This document shows, in pieces, positions 45,808-56,565 of a DNA stretch of 64,000 nucleotides (position 1 is the first letter of the stretch; every line of letters starts with the position of its first letter). The DNA comes from Skeletonema tropicum (taxonomy: Eukaryota; Bacillariophyta; Thalassiosirophyceae; Thalassiosirales; Thalassiosiraceae), in assembly GCA_037178625.1 (NCBI GenBank), contig CM074134.1:2790001-2854000 (forward strand), in the 5' to 3' direction. Below the pieces are notes generated by a model. It saw nothing but the letters and a program-made list of their open reading frames with translations, had not been told where the DNA came from and made no database searches. The translations under genes were made by a program, and so were the position numbers.

Positions 45808-46420
45808 CCTTCCATCCAAAACGAGGTGGCCTGCAGGGAGTGGTGTTAAATGTATGGTTGGGTTGCAAGTACTATCGTTGTGAGACCTGAAGCTGAAACA
45901 CTCCGATTCTCCGTCATATTCAACCTGAAATATCTCAAAGTTTCCAATTTCTTTCCTGTATTCAGTGAGGGATGTTTCACCTACCAAGAAGGGAATGTTC
46001 GTCGCTCGGCGGTAGGACAAAAACTTTCCATCGATGGTGCGGATTGCGACATACATATCTCCAGGTCGCTAGATGGCTTAGGGGTAATCAGAATACCCAA
46101 TTGGCAATTGCCTATTATCTAGGATATGTTCATCTTGTGAGAATGACCAGTCCAGATCGATGAGGACCCGTCTTCATTCAAATAAATAAATACAAAGTTA
46201 ATCAGATTAGATATCTATGATACTAAAAGGGACCTGCTTCGGTACAACAGGACCCGTCTTCATTCAGTGGGATCATTATTTGATGCTTGAACTTATCAGA
46301 ATCAAGTTCTTCTTCGGTAGCGGTGGAAACTTTTGGGTTGACAAATGCATTGACTAGGTGACCACGGTCACAATAAAATTGAACGAAGGGAAGAGGCTGA
46401 GAAGTGGTGTCGATGTCCAT
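45805..46420 (-). pseudogene. truncated beta-trefoil-like fragment, unit B
   Basis: The ATG at 46420 gives MDIDTTSQPLPFVQFYCDRG as in unit A. The frame is broken by a 69-bp retroposed insertion at 46181-46249 (with 17-bp target duplication) and by indels. The trefoil part (YVAIRTIDGKFLSYRR, then GETSLTEYRKEIGNFEIFQV) can be read to about 45805. No longin or SNARE part is present. Confidence 0.75.
46181..46249 (-). mobile_element. 69-bp retroposed (SINE-like) insertion
   Basis: Absent from the paralogous site in unit A (about 31890). It is flanked by the 17-bp direct repeat GGACCCGTCTTCATTCA (46164-46180 and 46250-46266). Its left end, AATAAATAAATAC then AAAGTTAATC, is shared with the insertion at 46922-46944, and the other ends differ. 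Read on the minus strand this means a fixed 3' end with a TATTTATTTATT tail and a variable 5' truncation. Confidence 0.8.
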
Positions 46421-46921
46421 TGTTAAGTTGTGCTTGTAACTGCTATTTATAAAACAAAGACTTCTGTTTATGAAATGGACGAGTTGAAAATTAGTTCTCT
46501 GTTTTAATGATCGAGATGGTGATCTTGAATTGTGAAGTGCACGGCTCCTCAATAGAGACTATTAATTTTCTCTCTGGGCATGAGGAAGAACCACCAATCT
46601 CTTGTTCCGAGAGAGAGAGGGGCGCACAGCTTGGTTGGATGTGGCTGGAGGAGTTTTTTTGGTCTTGCTTATTAGTCTCTAGCTTGCATGTGAATGTTTC
46701 TGAATGTTGAGACAGTTACCATAACAGGTAAGTCGCCTCTGAGAGGGACTACCAGACGTACTTTCAAAATTCTATTGCACTACGCTTCTATCTTTGGCCA
46801 GAACTTTGATGTAAGTAGATGAGCAAGAGGACAATAGTCAACACGGTTACACAATTAACTTATCATGATGACGGGGTGCGATCTGGGAAATATAGAGCTT
46901 CTGCAGCACATGTTCGTTATC

Positions 46922-46944
46922 AATAAATAAATACAAAGTTAATC
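46922..46944 (-). mobile_element. 23-bp retroposed insertion, severely truncated relative of 46181-46249
   Basis: Absent from unit A (about 40615). Flanked by the 15-bp duplication CACATGTTCGTTATC (46907-46921 and 46945-46959). The 23 bp are identical to the first 23 bp of the other insertion. Confidence 0.78.
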
Positions 46945-47216
46945 CACATGTTCGTTATCACTTATTAGCATAGATAATGTCGCCTCTTGAGGGCCCACCA
47001 GACGTACTTAAAAATTTCTGTTACATATAACTTATCATCATGACGACAGAAGATAGAGATAGAGAGAATCTCTGGCCCCGTCTGTTCTGCTGGCCCTATG
47101 CCTATGGTATGCCTACACGTTAATCAGCCGCGTTGGAAACTATGCATATTATTCTGCGTCACACTATTTCTTTCATCACATAAGATCAGCTAGGAAATCT
47201 ATACAAAGGCTTGAAC

Positions 47217-47852
47217 TCAAGCCAGCTCTCCTTCATAGAGTTTCTCCTCTGCACCATTCTTTGACGATGTGTGGGTAAGACTAGTACTTTTCTTGGACGC
47301 AGCAGAACGCCTAAGACGCCTCACGCGTATAAATCCAACTGAAATCTTTGCACGCTTCATGGCGTACGCAGCCACACCGGCCAAACCAACAAGCACGGCC
47401 AGACCGACGAGGAGCCCGGTCCTGGCGGAGGAGCCGCCTCCCATGGTTGCGTTGTGTTTGGCTAAGTGGGCAGATACGAAAGCAGACTTGGTACACTTCT
47501 CTTCATATTTTTTTGATCCGTGTGGATTTGCCTTGAACTCGATGCTGGCGGGGTCGATTAGTGCGTGCATCGTTGATGTTGTGAATTGGTCGCCTAATCT
47601 GGCTGCAACGAACGAGGATACATCGGCAATTACAGTTCCGGCATCACCACAGTCGGCACTGCTAGATGTAAGGTAGTCGCACAGATCTATCTTCTCCTTC
47701 AAAACAGATTTCCCAGCATACTTGGCGGTCACTTTTGCTTTTGTAGTGTTGCTCCATTCCGATGCAGCGGTAATCTCTACGGAAAGTGTATTATCGGTGC
47801 CATAATTGAGTTCCAAGTCCGTGAAGATTGAACCATCGCAAGAGAAAACCAT
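47217..47852 (-). CDS. single-pass membrane protein, possible ML-like ectodomain (unit B)
   Basis: 211 aa from MVFSCDGS, nearly identical to the unit-A copy at 40883-41521. Most differences are conservative and the reading frame is maintained, which suggests that both copies are or were under constraint. The frame is open for 17 more codons upstream, but no ATG is conserved there in unit A, so I chose the MVFSC start shared with the related MGFSC gene at 51583. Topology and tail (ending LYEGELA) as in unit A. Confidence 0.78.
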   Translation of the reverse strand: MVFSCDGSIFTDLELNYGTDNTLSVEITAASEWSNTTKAKVTAKYAGKSVLKEKIDLCDYLTSSSADCGDAGTVIADVSSFVAARLGDQFTTSTMHALIDPASIEFKANPHGSKKYEEKCTKSAFVSAHLAKHNATMGGGSSARTGLLVGLAVLVGLAGVAAYAMKRAKISVGFIRVRRLRRSAASKKSTSLTHTSSKNGAEEKLYEGELA

Positions 47853-48501
47853 GCTTATATTGTGATTGTCACTACAGGAAGGAGTAATAATATCAGGCAG
47901 CACCCGTGAGTAGCAAGCAATGCTTCGGCTGGTTGCTTATCAATTCCAAAGGATGTCTAAAAAATTGTGATGTGAGAGTCAAAAAAATTCCTGTACACTA
48001 CTATCCAACGACATGTCTTACAAAGCTTCTGAGATGTGCGCTGCGCGCTGCGCCAGGCGGAGGTGCATATTTTGTGAGGAGGTGAAGGTTTCTCGTCTTC
48101 TTTCGTCAAGACATCGTTTTTAGAAGAAATAGACCGTTACAGCAATAAAGGAATTAGTATCCTCTCGCTCACTTACTTACATTATTTGCCGTTGCATGCT
48201 ATTTGAAATTTGAGATGTTGAAGTGATCAAAGATCAGGCTATAAAAGTATGTACAGAGACGAGGTATTCATTGAAGTATTGCACATACGCAGCGGCATTG
48301 CCGAACCTATTTCAAGTTGTTGTCATATGCTCATGTATACAAATACAAATACTGCTCAAATGATATATGAGGCAAAAGACGTTGATGCATGAGCTATGTA
48401 ATGAAGGATAACAATTACTAGTCTGTCAGTGAGCAGTTTAGATTGAGTTAATGTGATTTGAAGTTAACCTATTTCCGAAGGACTTTTCCTTTTCACCCTG
48501 A

Positions 48502-50173
48502 TCAATCATGTTGAACGCTCGGAGCATAATATTTCCACATACGAGGCCTCACATGACGAATACCTTCACCCACAAGCCCAACACCAGCTCCTTCAGCGGC
48601 CCCAATACCGGCAGCGGTCCCAACGCAGCCAGCAGCACTGGTCTCTACTCCTGCTACTGTAGCCCCCACTCCGGCAGCAGCAGCCGCCCCGGTCTCTACT
48701 CCTACGGCTGTAGTAGTAGCAGCAGCAGCTCCTATTCCAGCAGCAGTTGTTCCAACCTCCGCCGCTGCTACTGTAGCCCCCAACCCGGCAGCAGCCGCCG
48801 CTCCGGCCTCTACTCCTACGGCTGTAGTAGCAGCAGCAGCTCCTATTCCAGCAGCAGCCGTTCCAACTTCCGCCGCTGCTACTGCAGCTCCTACCCCCGC
48901 AGCAGCAGCAGCTGCTACTCCAACAGCAGGGGCCGCAGCTCCGCCAGTGGCCATTACAATTGTAGCACCCAAAACGGCACCAGCAACAATACTAGCTGCT
49001 AATATAACTCCCTTTGGTGGTGCCATTGCCTTTTTCAGATCAGCAGCTTTCTTTTTGAATACCTCCGCTTGTTCTACCAAGTCTTCAGAAGTCTTCAAGA
49101 TGGATTCGGCTTCTCCGACGTTTTCCAGCATCTTCGCAATGTTTTGCTCCATTGCCATCTTTAGCTCGCGAAGCTCTTCAGGGACGCACTTCTCATTCTC
49201 CATGTCATAGTGCAACGTGAGGTTATCAAGTTCCTTGTTCATCATTACCACAGCGTCCTTTCCATTCGTTTGCATCCTTTTGATAGTAGCATCCCTTTCT
49301 TCGCCATCAGCAACATATTTCTCATAAAGACGTGGAAGTTCATCCATGAATGCAGTCGCGTAGGCTGAAGAAAATTTATCACTGGTGACAAGAACGTAGA
49401 GTGTGTCTTTGTTGCCACGAAGAAAATAGTGCCGTAAGCGTAAGCCAACTTCGAGTTTCCTATGAAAACAATAACTCTGGCCTGATTGCAATTTGTTATA
49501 CATCACCTTTACAATGGGGTTGATATATGCCTCTCCGATAAGGCCATCGACAGCTGTCTTCTTCATCACGAATTCTGCAGCCTCATCTGTTGAAGTGTTG
49601 GACGCACCGTGTCTGCACGTGACACCGACAAACTCGACCCGTTCTTTGTAATCTTCGAGCAAGGGCGAAATCTTCCAGGCGAACTTGGATGGTCTGCATG
49701 GAGTGGTTTTGAATGTCAAGTTGGGTTGCAAGTACATGTCGTTATGAGACTTGAAACTGAAGTAGCCCGTGTCTTCACGCTTCATCTGAAATACTTCAAA
49801 TTCGCCGATTTTACTACGGTATTCGGTCAGGGATGTTTCACCTACCAAGAAGGGAATGTTCGTCTTGCGGCGGTTCGACAGAAACGATCCTTTGGTGGTA
49901 CAGATAGCGACATACTTCCAGGTCGCTAGATGTTTCATGAAATCGGAAGATTTGATAGGATTATATTTCTCGATCACATGTCCTTCAGGAGTCAAGGTAC
50001 ATCCAAGATCGATGATGGACCCATCTTTGTTCAATGGGATGAGATGATGTTTAAATCTATCAGAGACACGTTTAGTAGCGGTGGAAACTTTCGGGTTGAC
50101 AAATGCATTGACTAGATAACCGCGTTCAGAATGAACATAAACGTAGGGAAGGGCAAGAGAATTAATTGATGGT
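48502..50173 (-). pseudogene. beta-trefoil / longin / R-SNARE-like gene, unit B, start codon out of frame
   Basis: Same architecture and high identity to 42220-43932: trefoil, longin-like (TLYVLVTSDKFSSAYATAFM), R-SNARE-like helix with the same Asn at the zero layer, and Ala/Gly/Val repeats. A 4-bp insertion (AATT, at about 50161-50168) just after the ancestral ATG shifts the frame, giving MTIN then stop. The rest stays open, and the next in-frame ATG is at 49938 (478 aa), which would lose about 80 residues before the trefoil. It may be a recent pseudogene or an N-terminally shortened protein. Small in-frame indels distinguish the repeat tails of the two copies. Confidence 0.72.
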
Positions 50174-50457
50174 CATCTTTGTGTTTGTTTTAGTAGTACT
50201 GCAACTGATAAATTTATGAGCTCTACAATGTCATCAATAATAGAAGTAGTTGACCTGTTTTGATCGTGATCTTGATCTGTAGCACGGGTCAATAGATGGA
50301 CGTGGCTGGATAGAGTTGCTTGCACGACTCGTTTATGGTATTTGTGGTCTTGCTTTCCTTGTCAAAAATTGAGATGAGGCCCGCCCGCCGCCCGCGTACG
50401 TACGCGCTGCGTATGGTACCAAATAATATTAATTTGATAATCATCTAAGACCCCTTC

Positions 50458-50648
50458 TCCTAAAACCTTGCTTTGTTTGCTTGATGTGGTGGCCTCATCC
50501 CACAATGTCCTGCACTCTGCCCCTATTAGTGTGTAGCACACACCAACTCCGTTGATCATTTGAAATCTGACTGGAAATGTGCTGTGTGTTTGGTCATTGG
50601 AAACAATGCAAAATGGCTGCTTTTTTGTCCACACCGAAGTTGCGATCA
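50458..50648. repeat. about 195-bp repeat, copy 2 (pairs with 45610-45807)
   Basis: Matches the other boundary of unit B. Homology ends at GCGATCAC. Confidence 0.85.
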
Positions 50649-51049
50649 CGAGCACATAACGGGGGGCAGAACCTACTTCTTCTTCAAATTCTAAAACTCT
50701 TGGAGGGCGGTCGAGCCTGCGTCAATCGAATCTTAAATCGAATTTGAGTCACATTCCCGTCCACAAATCATCTCATGCCTAATTACGACTTCATGCCTTT
50801 TACCTCAGCGTAACCCTCACAATCAAGACAAGCATAAGAGTGAGCATTACTACTATGCTATCGAATATTATTGAGCACATTTGAATACACACTGACACAC
50901 TTAATTTATGATAATTATAGACGAAGATTGATAGGATCTCCGTCTGCTCTGTATTGCTTACCCTAACCCCTAACCTACAAAACATCGATCAATCAGCCGC
51001 GGTGGAACCCATCAAGCACACCTCCCGGCAACTTGGCATATGCCAAATT

Positions 51050-51583
51050 TTAAGCCATGTCCCCTCCATAAAGCCTCCTATTGTAGTCTGAAGTGTTCTT
51101 GTTAGACATAGAACGACGACGACGTTTCACGGCATACGCAGCCAAACCAACAAGAGCGACCGCTCCAATAGCAAAACCAGCCGCCTTGCCGGCACTTCCC
51201 ATTGGACTAGCGCTTTGATAGGCAGTTGAAAGCGTCGATTTTGTACATGTTTCATCGCTTCCATTCGGATTTGCCTTGATCTCAATGTAAGCACCAGTGA
51301 TCATCGTTGTCAACAAGTATGATGTAGCTACGTCATCACCAGGTAGAAACGATGAAAGGTCGAGGGTTAGATTACCTGCTTCACCGCAGTTGCCATCTGA
51401 AATATATTCGCACACTTTAATTGTTTCCTCTACTACTGTGCTACCGCTCACCTTGGCGGTGATTGTTGCTTCTGTGTCTTCATCATAAGTGGTGGCAGCG
51501 TGAACGTTTGCGTAAAGTTGAAAGTCCTCGGCAGAGTCAAGCGAAAGGCTGGTAAAGACTGATCCATCACAGCTGAAGCCCAT
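51050..51583 (-). CDS. divergent third member of the small membrane-protein family
   Basis: 177 aa, MGFSCDGSVFTSLSLD. It shares the N-terminal SCDGS motif, the Cys pattern (KVCEYISDGNCGEAG and DETCTKS), a hydrophobic helix (AAGFAIGAVALVGLAAYAV), a following Arg cluster and the C-terminal pattern LYGGDMA (LYEGELA in the others). It is clearly paralogous but much more diverged than copies A and B, so the family predates the tandem duplication. It is not accompanied by a SNARE-like gene on its upstream side within the window. No signal peptide is visible. Function unknown; an ML-like lipid-binding fold is only a guess. Confidence 0.8.
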   Translation of the reverse strand: MGFSCDGSVFTSLSLDSAEDFQLYANVHAATTYDEDTEATITAKVSGSTVVEETIKVCEYISDGNCGEAGNLTLDLSSFLPGDDVATSYLLTTMITGAYIEIKANPNGSDETCTKSTLSTAYQSASPMGSAGKAAGFAIGAVALVGLAAYAVKRRRRSMSNKNTSDYNRRLYGGDMA

Positions 51584-52763
51584 GATGATTGTTGAAGTAT
51601 TAAGGAAAGGGAAGGGGCGGCGCTGTTGATAGTAATCTATGCTACTTATTTATTATGCGTTACGTTGCCGCCGGTGTGCGTGGTAACACAACATTGGCTT
51701 CGTGGGGTCTTTCCCTTCGCGCGTTGCATTTTTGAAAACTCGCCAAGTTTGGCTATTTAGCCAACTCAAATCCGATGGAAGAAGAAAAGTCCATCTGTAC
51801 ATAGGTGGGAATAGTTATTAAATGCGTGAGAAGCTTGATGCACCATACAAGTTTTCTCGCGATCCATTCACACACACATGCTTTGCTTGGCAGCTGTTGA
51901 TGCTTGATCGATGCAATTCGCACTTACTGCCTGAACTTCATCTAATAAAAGTACAAACTATATCTGAGGTTGCCATATGTCTTACGCACATGAAGAGAAA
52001 TAGTAGGACTACGTCTGTACCTCCAGACGACGCAATTGATGATGCTACATCTTTATGCGAGTGTGCTTCTTCCTAACACAAACATGAGATAAGTAGTAAC
52101 TCAGGGACGATAGACGATTGCAATGATTCAATCTGATTAATTCAGTGCTTATTAAGATGTGATGATAAAGCTCGCACAAGCGGATGATACAATCGACTAT
52201 TCATTCGAGATCTATCCTCGATCTTTCCTATAAACTATATCAACACCGCAGCGTGGTGGGCTCACCCGCCCCCTCCTCTCTATCACTTACTGTACTGTAG
52301 TAGAGAATACTTATCAATAACAAAGCGAGTACTATGCTGTGTTGTACTTGTGAGTAAAGAATGGGAGCAGAGAGCAAGTCGTAAGCAACGGCCTGTGACG
52401 ACAACATGATGCTACCTCTCTCTCTCTCTCTAGAGAGAGATAGGAGTGTAGGAGTACTGAATACTTCGAGAAGGCAAGCAGTCTTTGAAATATTCTCGAT
52501 GAACTTAATTCAAACCTTTTAATAAATAGGAATAAGTACTTATTGCTCCCTAACGGCACCAGAAGTACCGTTAGATGCTTTTGCCTTTTTATCAGGCCTT
52601 TCTTTGTGTCAACCTACTTATGGCGTAAATCATCAGTACGATACAGCAGGCTGTCAAAAGTTTGAGAAAAAAAAAATGCCTCCATCTTTTTTCGTCCCTC
52701 TCAAATTCTGAAGCTGCAAGGTCGGGTTCTGACAGCAATGCCATCGAATACATCGATGCTTTC
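51584..52763. other. intergenic region between divergent genes
   Basis: It holds the 5' regions of both flanking genes. A CT microsatellite abuts its inverse (about 52414-52440), able to fold. No gene is supported. Confidence 0.5.
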
Positions 52764-55231
52764 ATGAAGGATCGAGCAAAGGAAACCACAAGGTCAACTA
52801 TCAATAAATCAACAACAGAGATGCGCTATAGTCAAATCAACCCGAACGAGCCCGATGATGGAGTGGTGGACATTAGATTTTCTCATGTTCATCTTTATGT
52901 CGATGGAGTTTGCGAGGTAAGCGCATACAAAGAATTCGAAGATTCTCTAAACCTATTCCAGAAGAATTATGATGAAATGACGGCAGGAGAAGGAACGGAT
53001 GAAGCCAAAGGACGGGGTCACTTAACCGTTGACGTTGGCCGTCAGCTATGGCAATCCATTACTAAGCAAAACATGCATGACGGCACTTCGGTGGAAGAGG
53101 AGGATTTTGCTTCTCATGGGAGGGACGTCGTGAAGCAACTGATTGCAGGGTTCGGATTCAGAGTAACAGGGTGTCACGCTACATCTCACACCAGCACAGT
53201 CGTAGTGACGTCAAAAGATCCTAATGGCATCCAGATTGTCGTCTCTGCAATGAAGAGAGATGATGAAAATGATGTGGAAGAAGCAAGTGCTGCAGTGGAG
53301 GATCATAATTACCATCACTTTGATCCATCCAACATTACCAGATTTTATCAAGCTCATTCTGATCGTCCAGGTATTGCAGTGTTGGCGTTTGAAGTCGGTC
53401 GTGATTTGGTGGGAATCTATCACCGTTATGTTGAGCATCATCCAGACCTTGTGCCGAAAGAATTCAAGAACGGACCAGTTGTGTATGATAATGAAGCAAG
53501 GATCTTTGAAGTGTTCGCTTACTACAAGGGTGAAAAGGGCACTTCATCAGCAGATAAGGGGACTATGCTAAGATTCGTTGAACCAATCGTTGGTGCCGCA
53601 AGCACCTGTAGACTTCCTGGTATTGTCCCGGTCGATGCATCCTTCTCTCATTGCCACCCTGCCTTCTTTGACCATTGGGTCAGCAATGTAATCAGTAGGA
53701 CGGGATTTCTTGACACTCTCAAGGATACACTCTACTTCACGCCCAAGGTTGATTTTAATGCAGGTGTCGTCGCCGCAGGTGAAGCTCAAATTGAGAGTAC
53801 TGTGACAGGAAATACTTCATCTTTGAATGCTGAGGATGGATCTTCTGCACTTAGTGATCAAAGTCAGATATACCTACCGATCAATAATGCCCTCACCAGA
53901 GTTGGGTAAGTGTCTTTGTCTATCTATGGGCCGCTCATTCCATATCATGCATTTGCTCAAACATGTTCTTTTCTCTCTGAATACTTTTTTAGACACGTGC
54001 ATGGATTTCTGGAGGAGATTGGACAGGGAGTCCAGCATATTGCGTCGCGAGTGGACGATATTATATCGTTTGTACAGGAAGCGAACGATAGGAGGAAGAT
54101 ATTTGGAGAGGTCAGTACTCATGTTATGTTGCAGGTGTCGCTTTATCTTCTCATACACATACCTCCTCAATCAACCTGTGTCCTTGTACGTTATTCCTTA
54201 GGGCTTCACATTTCTCAACATACCTCGAAGTTACTACGGTGTCTTGACAAGAGAGATGCTACGAAGAGGTCTTGATAATATCAAGGATTCTTCTGACAGC
54301 AAATCAGATGACGTTCTATCTTTGGGATGCGCTCATGCTATTTTTGACATTTGTGCGATGGAAGGAGTTTTGCTTGATGATTCATCAGTCGATCTTGACA
54401 TTTCTGGAAGTACCATCCAAACGATATTAGACTCCAAGATATCACTTGATCACAAAGAAGAATACTTGCAAAATCGTAAAGAAGTTGTGGAGATTATCCT
54501 TCATTCACGATATGTGAATTTGTACAACTTGCTCAAGGTGAGATTGTTGCGAAATTTTGCTTCACTTTGTTGCTGCAAGCCACATCTCTAAACATTGTGC
54601 TCCTCCTTAGAATCACCTCTCTGAAAAATCATACATCGCCATTGTTAGGAACCAAATATTGGTGGATGTCCAAACCGATGACCTTCTCTTTCAGATTTTC
54701 ACTTCCAACATATTGCAACGCAAGCCGCAGCATGAATCTCCTTTCTTCGAGTTTATCCAACGCGTCTGCAGTGAGTGTTTAGGACCTGACGGTTGTCCCA
54801 AGAAAGTAAAGCCCGGCTGTGGAGGATTTGGCATTAGGAATTTCCTCACACTCTTTCTATCGATTGAAGTCACAAAGGCTATGCTTGCTGCATCGAATGC
54901 AAAAAGAGATGGGAAGATGAATGAATATGACTTTGCAAAGCGAAAGGTTCAACTCTTCACAGACCAGCTAAATGAATCAAACCCCTTGTTGACCGAGATC
55001 AGCGAAGCGATGACCAAAGAGGGAGCGGCTCGAGATAAAATGATGCTGGCGCACAAAGAAGGTAAAAAGGAGAATGCAAAGGTATGGGGGAAAGTCGCGG
55101 AAAAGGAGGCGGCTGCAAAGTCGCTTGCAAACGATCTTTTGATGGAATGTAACATGAAGTATCAGCGCTTGATGAGAGAACTTAGAGAAGGTCAAGAGCA
55201 AGACGGTACTTTGTTGACTGATGGAGAGTGA
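52764..55231 (+). CDS. 4-hydroxyphenylpyruvate dioxygenase-like (VOC) protein, four exons, 738 aa
   Basis: Exons 52764-53905, 53993-54110, 54202-54537 and 54611-55231. Donors are GTAAGT, GTCAGT and GTGAGA; all acceptors end TAG; the 2,217-nt join has no stop. The iron ligands of HPPD appear in order: FFDHWVSNV (His 304), GQGVQHIASRVDDI (His 396) and FFEFIQRVCSEC (Glu 579), followed by the HPPD signature GCGGFGIRNFLTLFLSIE. HPPD converts 4-hydroxyphenylpyruvate to homogentisate in tyrosine breakdown and plastoquinone/tocopherol synthesis. The protein is much longer than a typical HPPD of about 400 aa: roughly 100 extra residues separate the second His from the Glu, and a charged tail of about 120 residues follows. 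The start is uncertain: 52764 is the first in-frame ATG, and an unseen upstream exon is possible. Substrate may differ from classical HPPD. Confidence 0.85.
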
Positions 55232-55343
55232 CTGTTCCTAATGAGTATGGCAGATTAGATAAACAGAAGTAGAGACGAGTTCACATGAATATGCTACAAA
55301 ATTTACTACAAATTATGAGCTAGACGCTTGAGGGATGACCCTC

Positions 55344-56042
55344 TTAGTCATGCAGCAACTTGAGTGCGGCCCAGTCCTTGGCGAACAAACTTGCATTCAT
55401 ACTACACTGGGCCAGCTCTACAATCATTCTCAAATCCAACTCTTGTTTAGTGATGCCAGGCTTTTCGCGCATCCTCGCCTGCTCACGTAACACTTTACGT
55501 ATAACAACTTTACGACGGTGAGCGATTAGTTTCAAGACCGTAGGTGATACCGTGTGTTCAATCCCTCGTGTTTGTATCTTATCGTGGGGATGGAGATGAT
55601 GTATCATTGCCCTTGTGGCAGTCCTGGTAGCAAGTGAGTAAGCAATAGATTCGAAACTTTCTGCGCATGAACTCTCTGCCATCAATTTGGAACAAGAACG
55701 AAAATCAGATTTAAAGTTGATAAAGTCTTGTTTTGTGTACCATGTTGACTGTTTGTCTTGAGATGTTTTGAATGGTATCATGAAGAGATCGGAGGTGGAT
55801 GCAAATTGCACATTGCGTCTTCGGCGTCGTTTTTTGGTGTTGAAGTTTTGGTAGTAGCTGCAATCAACGGTTGAGAGTGACGATGATGCCAACTTCGAGA
55901 TGGACGTGTTGGATACAGTGCGAGGGAGTTGAAGAGGAGGTGAAGACTGACTTTGATTGCTCAAGTTCAAGCTCTGGCAGCTCTGCTGAAGTTGAACCAC
56001 AGCCTGCTGCTGCATGGACGATTGCTGATGCGGCTGATTCAT
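55344..56042 (-). CDS. conserved diatom-type hypothetical protein, 232 aa
   Basis: The start ATG at 56042 (MNQPHQQSSMQQQ) is the first true ATG in the frame. Gln/Ser-rich N-terminus, then RRRRRNVQFASTSDLFMIPF, WYTKQDFINFKSDFRSCSKL, GIEHTVSPTVLKLIAHRRK and VIRKVLREQARMREKPGI. I have an impression that this VQF...WYT..D...RGIE order occurs in diatom proteins of unknown function, but cannot verify it here. A basic run before VQF could be nuclear-targeting. It converges with the HPPD-like gene, with about 110 bp between stops. Confidence 0.7.
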   Translation of the reverse strand: MNQPHQQSSMQQQAVVQLQQSCQSLNLSNQSQSSPPLQLPRTVSNTSISKLASSSLSTVDCSYYQNFNTKKRRRRRNVQFASTSDLFMIPFKTSQDKQSTWYTKQDFINFKSDFRSCSKLMAESSCAESFESIAYSLATRTATRAMIHHLHPHDKIQTRGIEHTVSPTVLKLIAHRRKVVIRKVLREQARMREKPGITKQELDLRMIVELAQCSMNASLFAKDWAALKLLHD

Positions 56043-56565
56043 TATAATATTATCAATAATGGAAAGGCTGCCAGAATGATAATGTTTAGTTCTCAATAGA
56101 TGGCAGAAGTTATGAGCAACTGTGAGTTACCAGCCAGGCGTACGAAAGCTGTGTTCGGCTCGGTCCGCAGCTCTTCGTGATCCAAAAGTCTTCATGCGAG
56201 GTGTATTTCCCCTATGGCACTCATTGCTGAAATTCAACATTTCATTCTCCCCATGAGTATTCGTGCACAGTTGATGAAGTGCAAAATTGATATCGTCATA
56301 GCAACCATGCTCTGTGTTAGGATTTCGGTTATTTGCTACTTACGGCTAGCTCGCGTAAATTGATTGTTCGTGGTTCGTGATCAAAAGTCGTTTCCCCTAA
56401 TGGCACTCATTAACAATTCAACATGAATCCTCCCCAGCCATACCTATACGTATTCATGACAGTGGGTAAAGAGAAGTTGTTCAGATTTTGTGGCGGATGA
56501 AAGAGTAAAAAGTGACTGGCCGGGAGCGAAATACGTCTTCGTTACTGACCGGTCACAGGTCATTA

